64,000 nucleotides of DNA, taken from assembly GCA_023213395.1 (NCBI GenBank), contig CM041465.1:110739741-110803740 (forward strand), read 5' to 3'. Below, in pieces: positions 23,173 through 33,938 of this stretch. The stretch's first letter is position 1. Each line of letters opens with the position of its first letter. The notes beneath the pieces were generated by a model, which worked only from the letters and a program-made list of their open reading frames with translations, was not told where the DNA came from and made no database searches. The position numbers and the translations under genes are program-made. This DNA comes from Cycas panzhihuaensis. Taxonomy: Eukaryota; Cycadophyta.

Positions 23173-25950
23173 TAGATGCGCATCTACGGGATAGCTACCT
23201 AACTGAGTAGGAATAACGAGGGCGGTCAATGGCACTATCAAGTGCAGATAAGAACCTACGAGTAAGGCAAATACCATGTAGGGTGCCCCATGCGCCACAG
23301 CGCAAGTTTAGGACCTACAGATGGTACCCAACTACCTAAAGGTGGTTCCCCACTTCAGTTAAGAAGAAAAGAGGCAGAAGATTAACCTGGGTAGATCTAG
23401 GAGAAGGGTCCTCCCACCCTTGGATGGCCAAAAGGGAAGGGAGAGAATCCCTCAAAGGATTCCCTATAGTGGAGGGAGATGAGTAGGGAGTAGGTAGGTG
23501 AGCAACCTATGAATAAGATCTTCTTGGTTATCTAGCTAGGCAGAAGAAAAACTGAGGGAGGATAAAGGGAGCAGGAAAGATCGATCGATCAAGAGCTTCC
23601 CCCCCTTCGAAAGGGTAATCAAGAGAAAAGAAGGTGCTAGGATACATGCATGTAAACTAAACCAAAGATGACAAGCCGAAAGGGCAAGGTTAAAGTTTAC
23701 AAGCCAGAGGGAAAGGTTAAAAGGGAAAGCTTCCTAAAACATTTTCCTATAATAGATATAATGTGTGAAATGTAACAAACAAGATATAAACCAAAAGAGA
23801 GAGTTGGTTTCCCTTTTCCTTTTAAATGATCTAATTACTACCATGCAAAATCTTTTAAATAAAAGAAAATAAAATGAAGTGAAAGTGTATACCCAGAATA
23901 GAGACGTGGTTGAAGCAGTGGCATTCCCATAAGGTGTCCAAGATCGCTCCATAAAGCACGGCAAAAGAGAGGGGTCATGGTAGGACGAAGCGTGGGGCTT
24001 CCTTACCTTCCCCGAAAGTGACACTAGAGTGCCAAGAAAAGGAAAAAGGAAAATGATGGCAACAAAGGAAATGCCAAAATAAAATACAAGTAAAAGCACT
24101 TACCTGTAAGAGGGAAGAGGAGGAAATCCCTTATGCCCCCCATGTACCTGTAAGTAAGCACAAATATCCCTTTCCAAGGAAAAGAGGCTAACAACATAGA
24201 GTGGAGTCCCAATAACATGTATGTACATATACGAAAAATAAGTCTCTATATCTATATGTTAGTGTACATGAACCACAAGGTTGCAACAATAATCTATGGC
24301 AAAACAAGCTACTCAAATGAATAATAAGTAGATAAGTAAGCCTCAGAGTGGTACACCTCCTACAAAGAGCAACCCTACACTCCCTCAAAAAGCCACAAGG
24401 TAGTGAGGGTATGGCTACAAGGCTAGCTAGAAAAAGGGATAGCAAAGATACAACAGAGCCCAAATCAAAGCTCAACAAGGTGGGTGCTATGGGAAGTAAA
24501 TCAGACCATTGAGAAGAGGATTGAGGCAAGAAAAGTAGCCAGGGCTTATGCGTTACCCAGATTTAGGAAATGGTCCCTCAAACCAGCATTGCAACAAGTG
24601 CCAATGCTAATTTCAACAGTTGGAAATAGCCTACTAAACCCTTACTCCACTCTAAGAGTAACACGAGGCAAAAAGGAATGTTTGGAGGGTAAAAGCCTCT
24701 TAGGGAGCATAGAAGGTGGTATAGAATCCACCTAACTCTATCCCAAACCTTATGTATCCCTCTTAACTTCTATCCTGGGCATGAAATGTAGGCAAAGAGG
24801 CCTAAATAGCAGAGCAAAGAGCTCAAGGAAAAGGCAAGAAACAACCCTTGGAACAAGATAAAATAAGCTAGTATAAACATACAAAACTGGGTATAAATTG
24901 GGCAAAGGAAAGACCCTAAACTAACAAATACCTGTAGAGAAGATGGGAGGCATTTGCCTCTATCAAAACCTACTAGAAAGAGGCTGAGAAATCTATAGAA
25001 AGGCTATGGAGTAGCAGGTATAGAGCCCCTACAAAAATGGTTGAAGGAAAACCTATACTTGAGACTGCTTGATGGCTACCTAGGTAAAGAAGTCCTAGAA
25101 ACTCTTCAAAGAGGCCCTCTCTAAGGTGTGCAAGGGGCTAGGAAGATGTCACAGCTAAACCAAAGGAGAGCCGGGCACTGGAGAGTGATTACAAGTCCTA
25201 GAATAGTAGTGGAGCAGTAAGAGACAACAGATAGCAGGGCATTTTTCCTTATGATCCTTCTAAAATGAGGCAAAAAGATCCCTAAAATGAATTAGGTAAG
25301 ACAAAATACCCAGCCCCAACCCTAATTGAGTGATTAGGGTGCGGTTGGTAGTGAGTTAAGTCACAAGACATGTGGCAATTCTATAATAAATGCAAGAATT
25401 ACCACGACAGATTTTAAAAATAAGTCATGACAGTCACACCACGGTAAACTTCGCGGCACCGTGGTAAATTTTGTAATACCACAAAATATGCAGCAGTGCA
25501 GGACTAGAAGTCAAAACTAGCCTAAACAACTAGCCTGGGCTGTGGACTAGTGACCTAGGAGGCTGGCAGGGGGGTAGGCCCACCTACCCAAAGGCAGACG
25601 AGTAGACAAATGAGCCACAAGAAGTAACAATGGGACTCAAAGGTGTAACAAGTCGACCAAATGATGATGGATCATCAGACAGGCAAGTATGACATGAACC
25701 AAGTGGGTCTTTAGGTGAGTAGGGCAGAATGTGGGAAGTGATACGGCCATAGGGGTGTCACACTCACTAGGAATGTGCCCCCGCTATAGTCATCATAGGC
25801 TAGATAGGTGTAGATAATAACAGGACCATCTACGAAATCATAGCATGCAAGCAGATACTCATCACAAAAGAAAACAACAATAAGATGAGAAGCATACCTA
25901 CACTTACCTGAGTCTATCACTCCGTATCCATTCCCAGAAGCCAGGAAATA
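23173..25950 (-). mobile_element. Solo LTR of the Tat-like family with 5-bp target duplication
   Basis: A 2778-bp LTR lies inside copia A. Ends in plus orientation are TAGATGCGCATCTACGGG and GCCAGGAAATA; both termini differ from TG...CA by one transition. It is flanked by AAGAG at 23168-23172 and 25951-25955. Joining the flanks gives the uninterrupted sequence seen in block B near 38130-38150. No internal element sequence is present, as expected after LTR-LTR recombination. It has the U3 palindromes at 25436-25500 and no convincing coding sequence. Confidence 0.85.
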
Positions 25951-25955
25951 AAGAG

Positions 25956-27430
25956 TATTAATCTCTTATCAAGAATGATACATGGGAGCTTATTGATCTA
26001 TCACTTGGAAGAATAGTAGTTCAAAATAAATAGTTGTTCAAAAATAAGTACATATCATATGTCACCCTAGAAAAATATAAGGTGTGGTAGGTAGTAAAAG
26101 GATTCATACAAAGGGAAGGCATCGACTACACTGAAATATTTGCTCTTATAACCAACTAGTATATAATCAGAATTCTTATAGCCTTAACTACTTAACAGGG
26201 TTAGAAAACTTGCCAACTTGATGTTAAGACTACATTTCTCAATGGGGACCTTAAAGAAGAAATTTACATGGCTTAGCTAGAAGGATATGAGATTTTTAAC
26301 CAATAGCATAAGGTTTATAGGCTCAGAAAGTCCTTCAATGACCTAAAACAAGCCTCCCATGCTTGGTTTACTAAGTTGTCTAAAAAAATGAGGCAACTTG
26401 GATATGAGATTTGTGACTATCAATATATTGATGAAATATTATTCATCAAGCACCAAAATGATAAAGTCACTTACCTCTTAATCTTTGTAGATGATATGCT
26501 AATAATAGGGAATAGTGCATAGGTAATCAGCGAGATGAAGAAGGACCTTGCTAAAACTTTTAAATTATTTGACCTCAGGTTGATGAAATATTATTTAGGA
26601 ATTGAAGTAACTCAAAAGAATGGAAAAATCTTTCTTTGTTAAGAAAAATATATTAATGATCTTTTGATAAAATTTTAGTTAGAAGGTACTCAACCAGTGG
26701 CCACACCTATGGAACCTAATGTTAAACTCTCAGCTGATAGTGACACTAAGGAGGCAGACGCAACACTCTATAGGTAACTTGTAGGTAGTCTCATCTATAC
26801 TATTAACATAAGGCTAGATATTACAAACTTTATCAGTACTCGTATAAGATTCATGGCAGATCCTAAGTAGAATCATTAGCAATCTACAATACAAGTGTTG
26901 AGGTACCTGAAGATGATTAGAAAATATGGTTTGTTGTATGAACCTAATGTAAAATTTAAACTTTATGCATACACAAATTCAAATTTACTAGAGATAAAAA
27001 TATGGGAAGATCTATGTCTAGGTATATAACATTTCTTGGAATAACACCAATATGATGGAGATCTAGATGATAAAAATAGTCACAGACTCAACTGCCAAAG
27101 TTAAATATATTACTACTTCTGAGATAAGCAAGGATGTGATATGGATTAGAAAATTATTGAATACATTAAATCTTAACCTAATAAGTTCTACTAGATTATA
27201 TGTAGATAATTAATATAAAATCTAAATGGCTAAAAATCTTATATTTCATAATTGTACCAACATATAAATATGAAAGTCCATGGATTAGAGAACTAGTTCA
27301 TGATGACACATTTTAATTAGAGTACTACCCCATAGTAGATCAAGTGGTTGCAATCTTCACAAAACCACTGAAAAGGGTGAAGTTTGAACAGTTTTAAAGG
27401 TAACTTGGACTTAGGGCCTCCATCTTTGAC
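25956..27430 (+). pseudogene. Copia A reverse transcriptase and RNase H
   Basis: Continues the polyprotein after the solo LTR. RT shows KGFIQREGIDYTEIFA, QLDVKTTFLNGDLKEEIYMA (followed by a stop where copia B has Gln, about 26274), KLSKKMRQLGYE and the catalytic LIFVDDMLI at about 26480-26500, intact. Then come KYYLGIEVTQKNGKIFL, TPMEPNVKLSADSD and LVGSLIY. RNase H follows (KYGLLYEP, then LYAYTNSN), where the DSD-like site has Asn. It ends near 27420 with a short region before AAAGGAGA. Stops are mainly TAG. Confidence 0.75.
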
Positions 27431-28249
27431 TGATTAAAGGAGATGATAATAGGACCATCATACTTTGTCTTATTTTTGAAAACTCCCTATGGGCATGAAA
27501 GGACAAGAGTAAGTCTCTACTTTATCCCATTTGTGAAAACCTCTTGTGGGCACGAAAGGATAAGGGTTATATCATTTTGGAAAATTAGAACCTGTGAAAA
27601 CCTAAAAGGGCATAAGGGATGACCAAATGATATATGGAGACTAAATAGATTTCAACTATAAAATTTATTGTATTGATTCCTATCTAGCTTCATTTCCCAT
27701 AAAAGTATCATTATAGTTTACTTGGTAAGAGTCTCAACTAAAGACCACATAGGATAGAATAAAATATGATGAAATGACCTTCTACTATTAAGGGAAAAAT
27801 TGAAACATGTTAATATCACAAGGTTATTACATTAGTTGATTATTTCTAAAAAGGGTCTTAAGTGAACTTTAAATTAGATCACGTAAGTAATATGCACTTT
27901 CATATACATTATGTATAATTTTATTTCACCTAACTCTAATGCTCCCTCTCTCAATATAAAAGTAAACTCTCAATGGAAGAGGCTTATTATTACCTCCTCA
28001 TTTTATGAGAGCTACTCTCTTTCTCTTACGTCTCTCTTACTCCTATGTTTGCCTTTGTATTTAGTGGATGGACATGAAGGATAGATCCACCATTTTTAGT
28101 TTCCTTTAATCCTGTTAATAATACAACCATAAATGTTGTTTCTTCCTCTTCCTCTTTAGTTTGTTCGTTGCTATAACTGCCCACTAATCTTTTCCCTCTC
28201 TAAATATCTACTCTTCTTTAAGGACACTTATAAGGATAATGTCCTAATT
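27431..28249 (+). other. Downstream region of copia A, possible 3' LTR start
   Basis: After the purine tract AAAGGAGA (27436-27443) the sequence TGATAATAGGACC begins, and a TATA-like CAATATAAAAG lies at about 27953. That would fit a PPT and 3' LTR, but no matching sequence was found upstream of gag. Block B repeats it at 39634-40450. It contains short repeats of the CCCTATGGGC(A/G)(T/C)GAAAGG type near 27484 and 27535. No coding sequence is supported. Confidence 0.35.
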
Positions 28250-29000
28250 ACTTGTAATGATAATACATATCGAATGCTCTACAAGCACTGGTGAAATATC
28301 AGGGTTTGCCATAGTTGAAATATATTTTGGAACCTCTACCTTATGTGCATCCTATGTTATCTTAATAATGACCATGAACATAACCCCTATAATTTGGAGT
28401 TCATCCCCTTCTACACGACTAACTTTATCCATGAGGTCTCAGGTTTAGTATAGAATCAAAGGAAACTTTTAGTTCTACTAAGTCTTCATAACACCCATTT
28501 CTCTGTTCTTGCCTTAGCAATATTCTAGTCAACTCATTAAGTGTCACTGCATCAATTTTATTACTGATGATGATGGTATTGATGGTTACATCACACGATT
28601 TTGGCAATTTACTAGCTACCATCTAAATAAGTTCTAGTTTAGGAAGAGTTTCTCTAACACTTAGGAAACCATTTCTATGTGAAGTGACCTTTTGTATAGA
28701 ATCAATCGCTACTTCATATGTAACTTATAAAGTTATTCTTTTAAGACAAATATTTGAGATTTTTTTTTTTGACTAAAAAGGTTTTCAAAACACTTCTAAA
28801 TAGCTAAAGTGGAGTTCAATTTTTCCACATACAACAAGAGAGAGTCAGAAATAGATAGTTCAAGAATGATCACTCCCATATTATCTCTTTAAAACTAATT
28901 AGGCTATGTTGCACTTGAATCATCTAGCTTGGTTTATGCACCAAGAGTAATGTTCCAAACATTTCTAGCCCTAAGAAGAGATTTAACTTTTATTTTCTAG
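28250..29000 (-). pseudogene. Antisense copia gag fragment in block A
   Basis: On the minus strand a copia Gag of a different kind is readable: near 29000-28780 a region with MGVIILELSISDSLLLYVE, and at 28622-28425 an open stretch with DVTINTIIISNKIDAV, TLNELTRILLRQEQR and NGCYEDLVELK, typical of the middle of copia Gag. No protease or pol follows. The same fragment sits at 40450-41200 in block B, so it was already there before the two blocks separated. Confidence 0.6.
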
Positions 29001-29697
29001 ATATCGTAATTAATGTATGTGAGTGTATCTTACTTAGATAGTCCATATATTGATGTAATAATTATTAATGATGAGAAAGGGACCTAAATAGGCTTGACTA
29101 TATAGATGTATAAATTTTTGTACGAAACTCTAGGTATACAGACTTGGAAAAGGATACCTTAAAAGAGAGGTCGTTTCACCCTCAGTATGGATCTAGTGTA
29201 AGTTTTTGAAAATACCCTTTCAATCTGAAGAAATTTTCCTCAAAAGCTTAGATTGGAAGCTAGGGTTTAAACCTATTTTTTCTTAAAACTTTTAAAATAC
29301 TCTACAAAACTAGACAAAATTGGAATCAAACTCTTAGTACTAGAGAAATAAGGATCTTATGATAGTTTTTACTTAATTTTAGGTGTGATTTCAACTTAAA
29401 TCAATTGTACTTCCTCCAAACCTATGCAGACTAGTTTTCCTTCAATATGAGCCTTGGAATGAATTCAAACAATTTTGAGCTAGTTGAGAATATTGATGAG
29501 CATATTTAAATCTATCTACCCACCAAATTTCATTGCATTTTGAGAACTTCAAAATTTTGGTATCCATACAGTTTCTGTACAATTCCATGCAATTTCTGTG
29601 TAGTTTCAGATTTGTCTTCTTCTTGATCCCTTGAATTGGTCTTCAACCAATTAAGTCTTCTTCCTCTAAATGAGTAGCCAGACCTACTCTAATACCA
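29001..29697 (-). other. Leader and primer site of the antisense copia fragment
   Basis: The minus strand at 29697-29682 reads TGGTATTAGAGTAGGT, next to the LTR edge at 29698; block B reads TGGTATCATAGGAGGT at 41991-41976. Both resemble the initiator-Met primer site TGGTATCAGAGC. The rest is AT-rich leader with little coding evidence. Confidence 0.55.
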
Positions 29698-30004
29698 TGT
29701 TGATTTAATTCAAAGAAGTAGAAGGCTGATGAGTATAACTGAACCATTTCTTATTAAGGAGATGATCTCTTAAATATATAAGGAGACTTATAATTATTAT
29801 GATAGGTTTTGAAACTAACTTCAAAGGACATGACACATGTCGCATTCACATGTGTGATATTGATAATTAAGGGTTTATTAATAACCCTTTGTAATGCCTA
29901 GATAAAACATTACCTTTAATAAACGAGTTACAACAAGGAAGATTCAAAGGCTTGTATTACAAAAGGAGAACATCACAACTGCAAGAAGGTATGAATCTTT
30001 AACA
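29698..30004 (-). repeat. LTR of the antisense copia fragment (about 307 bp)
   Basis: In plus orientation it runs TGTTGATTTAATTC ... CTTTAACA, beside the primer site. The equivalent in block B is 41992-42288. It contains an internal inverted pair around ACACATGTCGCATTCACATGTGTG (29827-29853). No second LTR was found on the left side of the fragment. Confidence 0.55.
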
Positions 30005-30515
30005 ATAATTGTAAACTACAAAGGATTTACTTACTAAATTAGTTGTGTCAAGGCTTATATCAATAGTGTTTAAGTGGTGGGAAATGGGGTACTTCTAGAA
30101 ATTGGTATTAAATCAAATTAAAAAACTAGTTTAGTAAGAAAATTTACCCTTACAATCATATACCTCATTTTGATTAGCATATCATACTAGTCAGTTTGCA
30201 TTAGGTTGGCATATACTAGTAATTTTCATGTATTTTAGTACTTGGTCATTGATGGGCATCACCACCCCAACCCCCCCTATATCTCATTTATCCCATCTGA
30301 ATGAGCTTTTTGCACTTGTTTAATAGAACCTAATATCTTGTTTACGTAAACATTTTGGGGTCAGTAGGCTATAGATACCCCATAATCTCCCTATTTGCCC
30401 CCTTCTCTTTCCCTTAATAAATCCTTTATTCTTACGTCCTATTCTTTCTTAATCTTTCCCACTTCATTCATTCCCCTTCTTTCTACCTATTCCTGCCTCT
30501 TTACACCCTTTCTCC
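30005..30515 (+). other. End of block A and chromovirus leader
   Basis: Bases 30005-30130 match 42289-42416 and end AAAAAACTAGTT, where the blocks diverge. From 30131 the sequence is AT- then pyrimidine-rich (CACCACCCCAACC near 30260; CTTTCTCC just before the ATG), fitting an untranslated leader of the following chromovirus. No LTR end or primer site for it was recognised. Confidence 0.4.
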
Positions 30516-31680
30516 ATGGCTCCTCAAAGTAATAGTAATAAAATCTTAACACTCGAGACCCAAGTCACTAACATCCAGGAAAAAATCAAGTAAGATTTAG
30601 ACCACATGCATGAAGAGGTTAAAAATGAAGTAGATACAATATAGATAGAACTTCACATGAAATTGTCAAACCTAACATCCCATACTAATATCCAAAATAT
30701 ACTTTAGAGGTTAAACAACTTCTCTCCTCCACCACTAGTTAGCCCTATATAGTAGCAAATTGTGACTCTGCCTCCATGTTAGCAGCAACCATTCCATCAT
30801 AAGACCAACATACCCACATTTGATCTAGATAGTATAAAGAGTTGGATTAGTAAACTAGAGTCATAATTTACACTCAATCTAATGTCAGTAAATGAACTAC
30901 TTACTTTTACTTCTATCCACTTAGATGGAAAGGCACACCATTGGTTCTAATGGTGGAAGTGGGAGTACCCTTCTAGTTAGTCTTAGGCACACTTCTCTAT
31001 CTAGTTTTTTGAGCAATATGAAGACACTTTGAACCAATCTTTTTTTCACACAACTGACACAGTTGAAACAAGTCTCCTCTGTCAATGTATACACTGATAA
31101 GTTCTAATCTTTACGTAATCAGGTTGATCAACAACTTGATAAATAGACAAAGATAGATACATATGTGTTTGGGTTTAAATAACACATCCAAATGTACTTA
31201 AAGATGGTCTCTTTATCTACTTTAAAATATTGAATTAACAAGGCTAAAATAATAGAAGCAAAGTTTTCCATAGAAAAGCCTCCTCCATTTAGATAAGACT
31301 CCATCTAGTTTTTACAATCTTGATAAGTTGATACTGCTTGGTCCCAAAGACCATGTCTGACTGACTACTAATGATCATGCCCATAACCAGATGATACGCC
31401 ATCTTTATCTCTAAAGTAGCACATTGAGGAACCATGTTCAAAGTCCATATACATCACTCCAGTAAAGGCACAATATCATTAGGAAGTTATCTTATGTATG
31501 CAATGTTATGAAAAATGGACCTCTGGTCATGGTAGAATTTGCAAAGCTAGGAAGATGGTCTTCATAATTGACCATGACTTATCTTTGGAGGATGACCTTA
31601 AGATCAAACATGAGTATAATGATGAACCCCAAGACCACCTTACTGATTAGTTGCCTCTAAATCCTAAACCTAAAGTTTCC
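30516..31680 (+). pseudogene. Chromovirus gag
   Basis: From ATG 30516 (MAPQSNSNKILTLETQV) one frame runs about 500 bases with 11 stops (8 TAG, 3 TAA) and no frameshift. A coiled-coil-like N-terminus is followed by IPTFDLDSIKSWISKLE, LNLMSVNELL and LDGKAHHWF, the usual capsid core of gypsy Gag. The second half has frameshifts. A Cys-poor knuckle region lies near 31500 (LCMQCYEKWTSGHG). Confidence 0.65.
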
Positions 31681-32945
31681 TTATTAGTTATTACCTTCAC
31701 TGCATATTTCGAACTGCTCTGAGTTAAAGGAATACTTTAAAAATCCCCAATTACTATTTTGATTAATAGTGGCGCATTACTGAATTTCATCGATATCTCT
31801 ATTGCTTGATAGTTGAATCTTTACATAGAATCTAAAATAGGCTTTACCTGCTCCTTACTTGGTCATCACACCCTTTATTATGCAGGAATAATAAAAGACC
31901 TCATGGTTCATATTGGCTCATATACCCTTGTCTCTAATTTCTATGCCTTGTCCATAGGTGGATTAGATGCAATTCTTAGTGTACAATAGCTCTAGACTCT
32001 AGGAACGTATAATACTAATAACTCACCTATGACCCCATTCATTATATTCAAAGATTACATCGGTCACTCATATAAACTTTATGGGATGTAAGCCCCCCAA
32101 AACAAAGTAATCTCACCCACCTAAATGCCCTGATAACTCAATGGTAATATAAGATACATAATCTATCTCAACCATATCTAGGCACCTTTGGATATTCACC
32201 CTAATATTGAATAAGTATTAGACCAATACCAATCTGTATTTACTGTATTACCTTCCAGTTCCCTGCCTAATCAAGATTGTTATCACACTATTGCATTACA
32301 AAATTCAAATGACCTAATTATCCTTCAACCATATAAGAACTCCTATTTCTAAAAAAATGATATAAAAAAAATCACAAGGGAATTATTGGACATGGGTATC
32401 ATCCAACCTAGTAAAACCCTAAATGTGGCACCCATTATTTTAGTTTGCAAAAAGGATGACACTTTTTGATTTGATATTGACTATCATGTACTCAACAAAA
32501 TCACTATTAAAAGCAAGTTTCCCACACCATAAATCAATGATATATTAAATGAAATCTAGGGAGCTGTAATTTTTACCAAACTTAATTTACAGTCAAGATA
32601 TTACTAAATCCCTATCTTGTTAGAGGATTGACATAAAGTAACTTTCTAAACCTACCATGGCCACTTTAAGTTTTAGGTCATGCCTGTTGGCCTATGTAAT
32701 ACTTTGGATACCTTTTAGGCCCTAATGAACAAGATCTTTTCCCCATAGCTATGAAAATTTTTTATTGTCTTCTTCAACAATATTCTTATCTATAGCTCAA
32801 ACATGCCTACCCACACCCCACATCTAGAAATAATACTTTAAATCCTGGATGAGAGTAAAATATATGTTAAACTCTCCAAATGTGAGTTTGGGAAATATAA
32901 ATAATAATACATTGGCTATTAACGTTTTCACGATAGTAGTATAAT
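31681..32945 (+). pseudogene. Chromovirus protease and reverse transcriptase
   Basis: The protease active site reads ILINSGALLNFID at about 31757-31795, with the catalytic Asp replaced by Asn. RT follows: LDMGIIQPSKT, PIILVCKKDD, FDIDYHVLNKITIKSKFP (about 32465-32520), VIFTKLNLQSRYY, VMPVGLCNTLDTF and the catalytic box near 32770-32795, where both Asp are replaced (VFFNNILIYS). It continues to KLSKCEFGKYK and YIGY and breaks at about 32945. Confidence 0.7.
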
Positions 32946-33490
32946 AAAAACTGCAGCATATGAACCAAATTCTCCACACCCTTAAATAAAACCTATCTAT
33001 GGCCTAGAATCAAATGAAATAATTAGAAGACCACCACTATTCTGATCACTCCTTCAATATTGGTGATCTTGTATTCCTTTATCTCCAACCCTATAAGCAA
33101 TAATCCCTTTGCCATCATAAGAATCACAAACTTAGCCCTTGATATTATGACCCTTATAAAGTCCTTAAATATATTGGTGAGGTTATATATGCTCTGGACC
33201 TTCCCCCCACCATGAACATCCATAATATTTTTCATGTATCCTATCTTTGAAAGTATCTAAGAAAAACCCAAGTCCCCTAGAAAACCCTTCTAATTCTAGA
33301 TGAAGAGTAAACCTTATTTGTGCCTCCAAAATGTATACTGGCTAGCAGGCAATGCTGTCTCCAGAATTAGTCCATTTTAGAATATTTGATATAGTGGGTA
33401 GGATGTAACTTAGATGAAGCAACTTGGGAATCCAATGATTTTATCAAAAGGCATCCACATCTTACATGCCTTGAGAACTTAGCATCTCAA
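32946..33490 (+). pseudogene. Chromovirus integrase C-terminus and chromodomain
   Basis: After the deletion a short QMK segment leads to FNIGDLVFL and LQPYKQ-type words, then a GPY/F module (YYGPYKVLKYIGEV at about 33145-33190, LDLPPTMNIHNIFHVS). Downstream, 33290-33470 reads as a chromodomain: a CILAG start, DEATWES and a final HPHLTCLENLASQARG. GPY/F plus chromodomain is characteristic of plant chromoviruses such as Tekay or Reina; I cannot assign the clade. Confidence 0.65.
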
Positions 33491-33501
33491 GCGAGGGGAC
33501 T

Positions 33502-33938
33502 TGTTATATAACTCATCTTACTAAGTTATATAAAATACTAGTATACATAGAGTTATTAGGAGGTTAAGAGATAAAGTTAATTATGGAACTTCTTACGTGG
33601 GTTGATAAGTTGGCCAATGGTATGCAAGGCCACTATGCCACCCAATAGAATATAAGGCCACTTAGGCCACCAATAGGATTGCATGTGAAAGACCCACTTT
33701 TGTCTATATAAAGGCCATAGATCATAAATGATGGTCATCTTGATATAATTTTTTATAAATATTGTGCTACAGTACTCTCCATTTTGGTGATCATTTGACA
33801 CTCTTGTGTTCTTATTAGATTCTCTATTAATTTGTTTGTCCTATTGGACAGAACAAAGCAATTATGATTGTCATTTTTTTTCTATCTCAAGGAGTACTTC
33901 TGAGAATAAACATCCCAAAAAGTGAGTAAAAAAACACA
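33502..33938 (+). repeat. LTR-B (437 bp) with PPT on the left and PBS on the right
   Basis: Runs TGTTATATAACTC ... AAAAACACA with perfect TG...CA ends. A PPT-like GCGAGGGGAC lies at its left edge and a primer-like TGAATTAGAGC at its right edge. A TATATAAA box is at 33706-33713. It matches LTR-A. It could be the 3' LTR of the chromovirus, the 5' LTR of the following unit, or both. Confidence 0.75.

Larger units (their letters stand above)
18487..30130 (+). mobile_element. Composite block A: LTR, leader, copia gag-pol, antisense copia fragment
   Basis: Homologous along its length to block B (33502-42416), apart from the solo LTR insertion at 23173-25950. Both blocks hold the same LTR, 69-bp repeats, copia gag-pol, antisense gag fragment with a 300-bp LTR and terminal sequence, then diverge after AAAAAACTAGTT (A 30130, B 42416). 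Without the solo LTR the spans are nearly equal. This points to a shared history as one unit, not to independent insertions. Confidence 0.6.
30131..33500 (+). mobile_element. Chromovirus-type Ty3/gypsy relic, internally deleted
   Basis: Holds gag, protease, RT, integrase C-terminus and chromodomain in one orientation, ending in a purine tract GCGAGGGGAC at 33491-33500 directly before the LTR at 33502. RNase H and the integrase core are absent: at about 32945 the RT tail passes into the integrase tail. Its 5' LTR is not seen. Confidence 0.7.

Noticed and set aside
27431-28249. Confident 3' LTR for copia A
   Set aside because: PPT and TATA-like features are present, but no matching copy exists upstream of gag in either block, so it is left as a possibility only.
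30100-30111. TGGTATTAAATC as a primer-binding site (also at 42387)
   Set aside because: It resembles the initiator-Met primer site in 9 of 12 bases, but no LTR with proper ends precedes it, and at 42387 it lies at the start of the G2 protease reading frame.
30516-31025. A genetic code in which TAG encodes Gln
   Set aside because: TAA and TGA stops also occur, catalytic residues are mutated, frameshifts are frequent and homologous copies have CAG. Decay explains the TAG excess.
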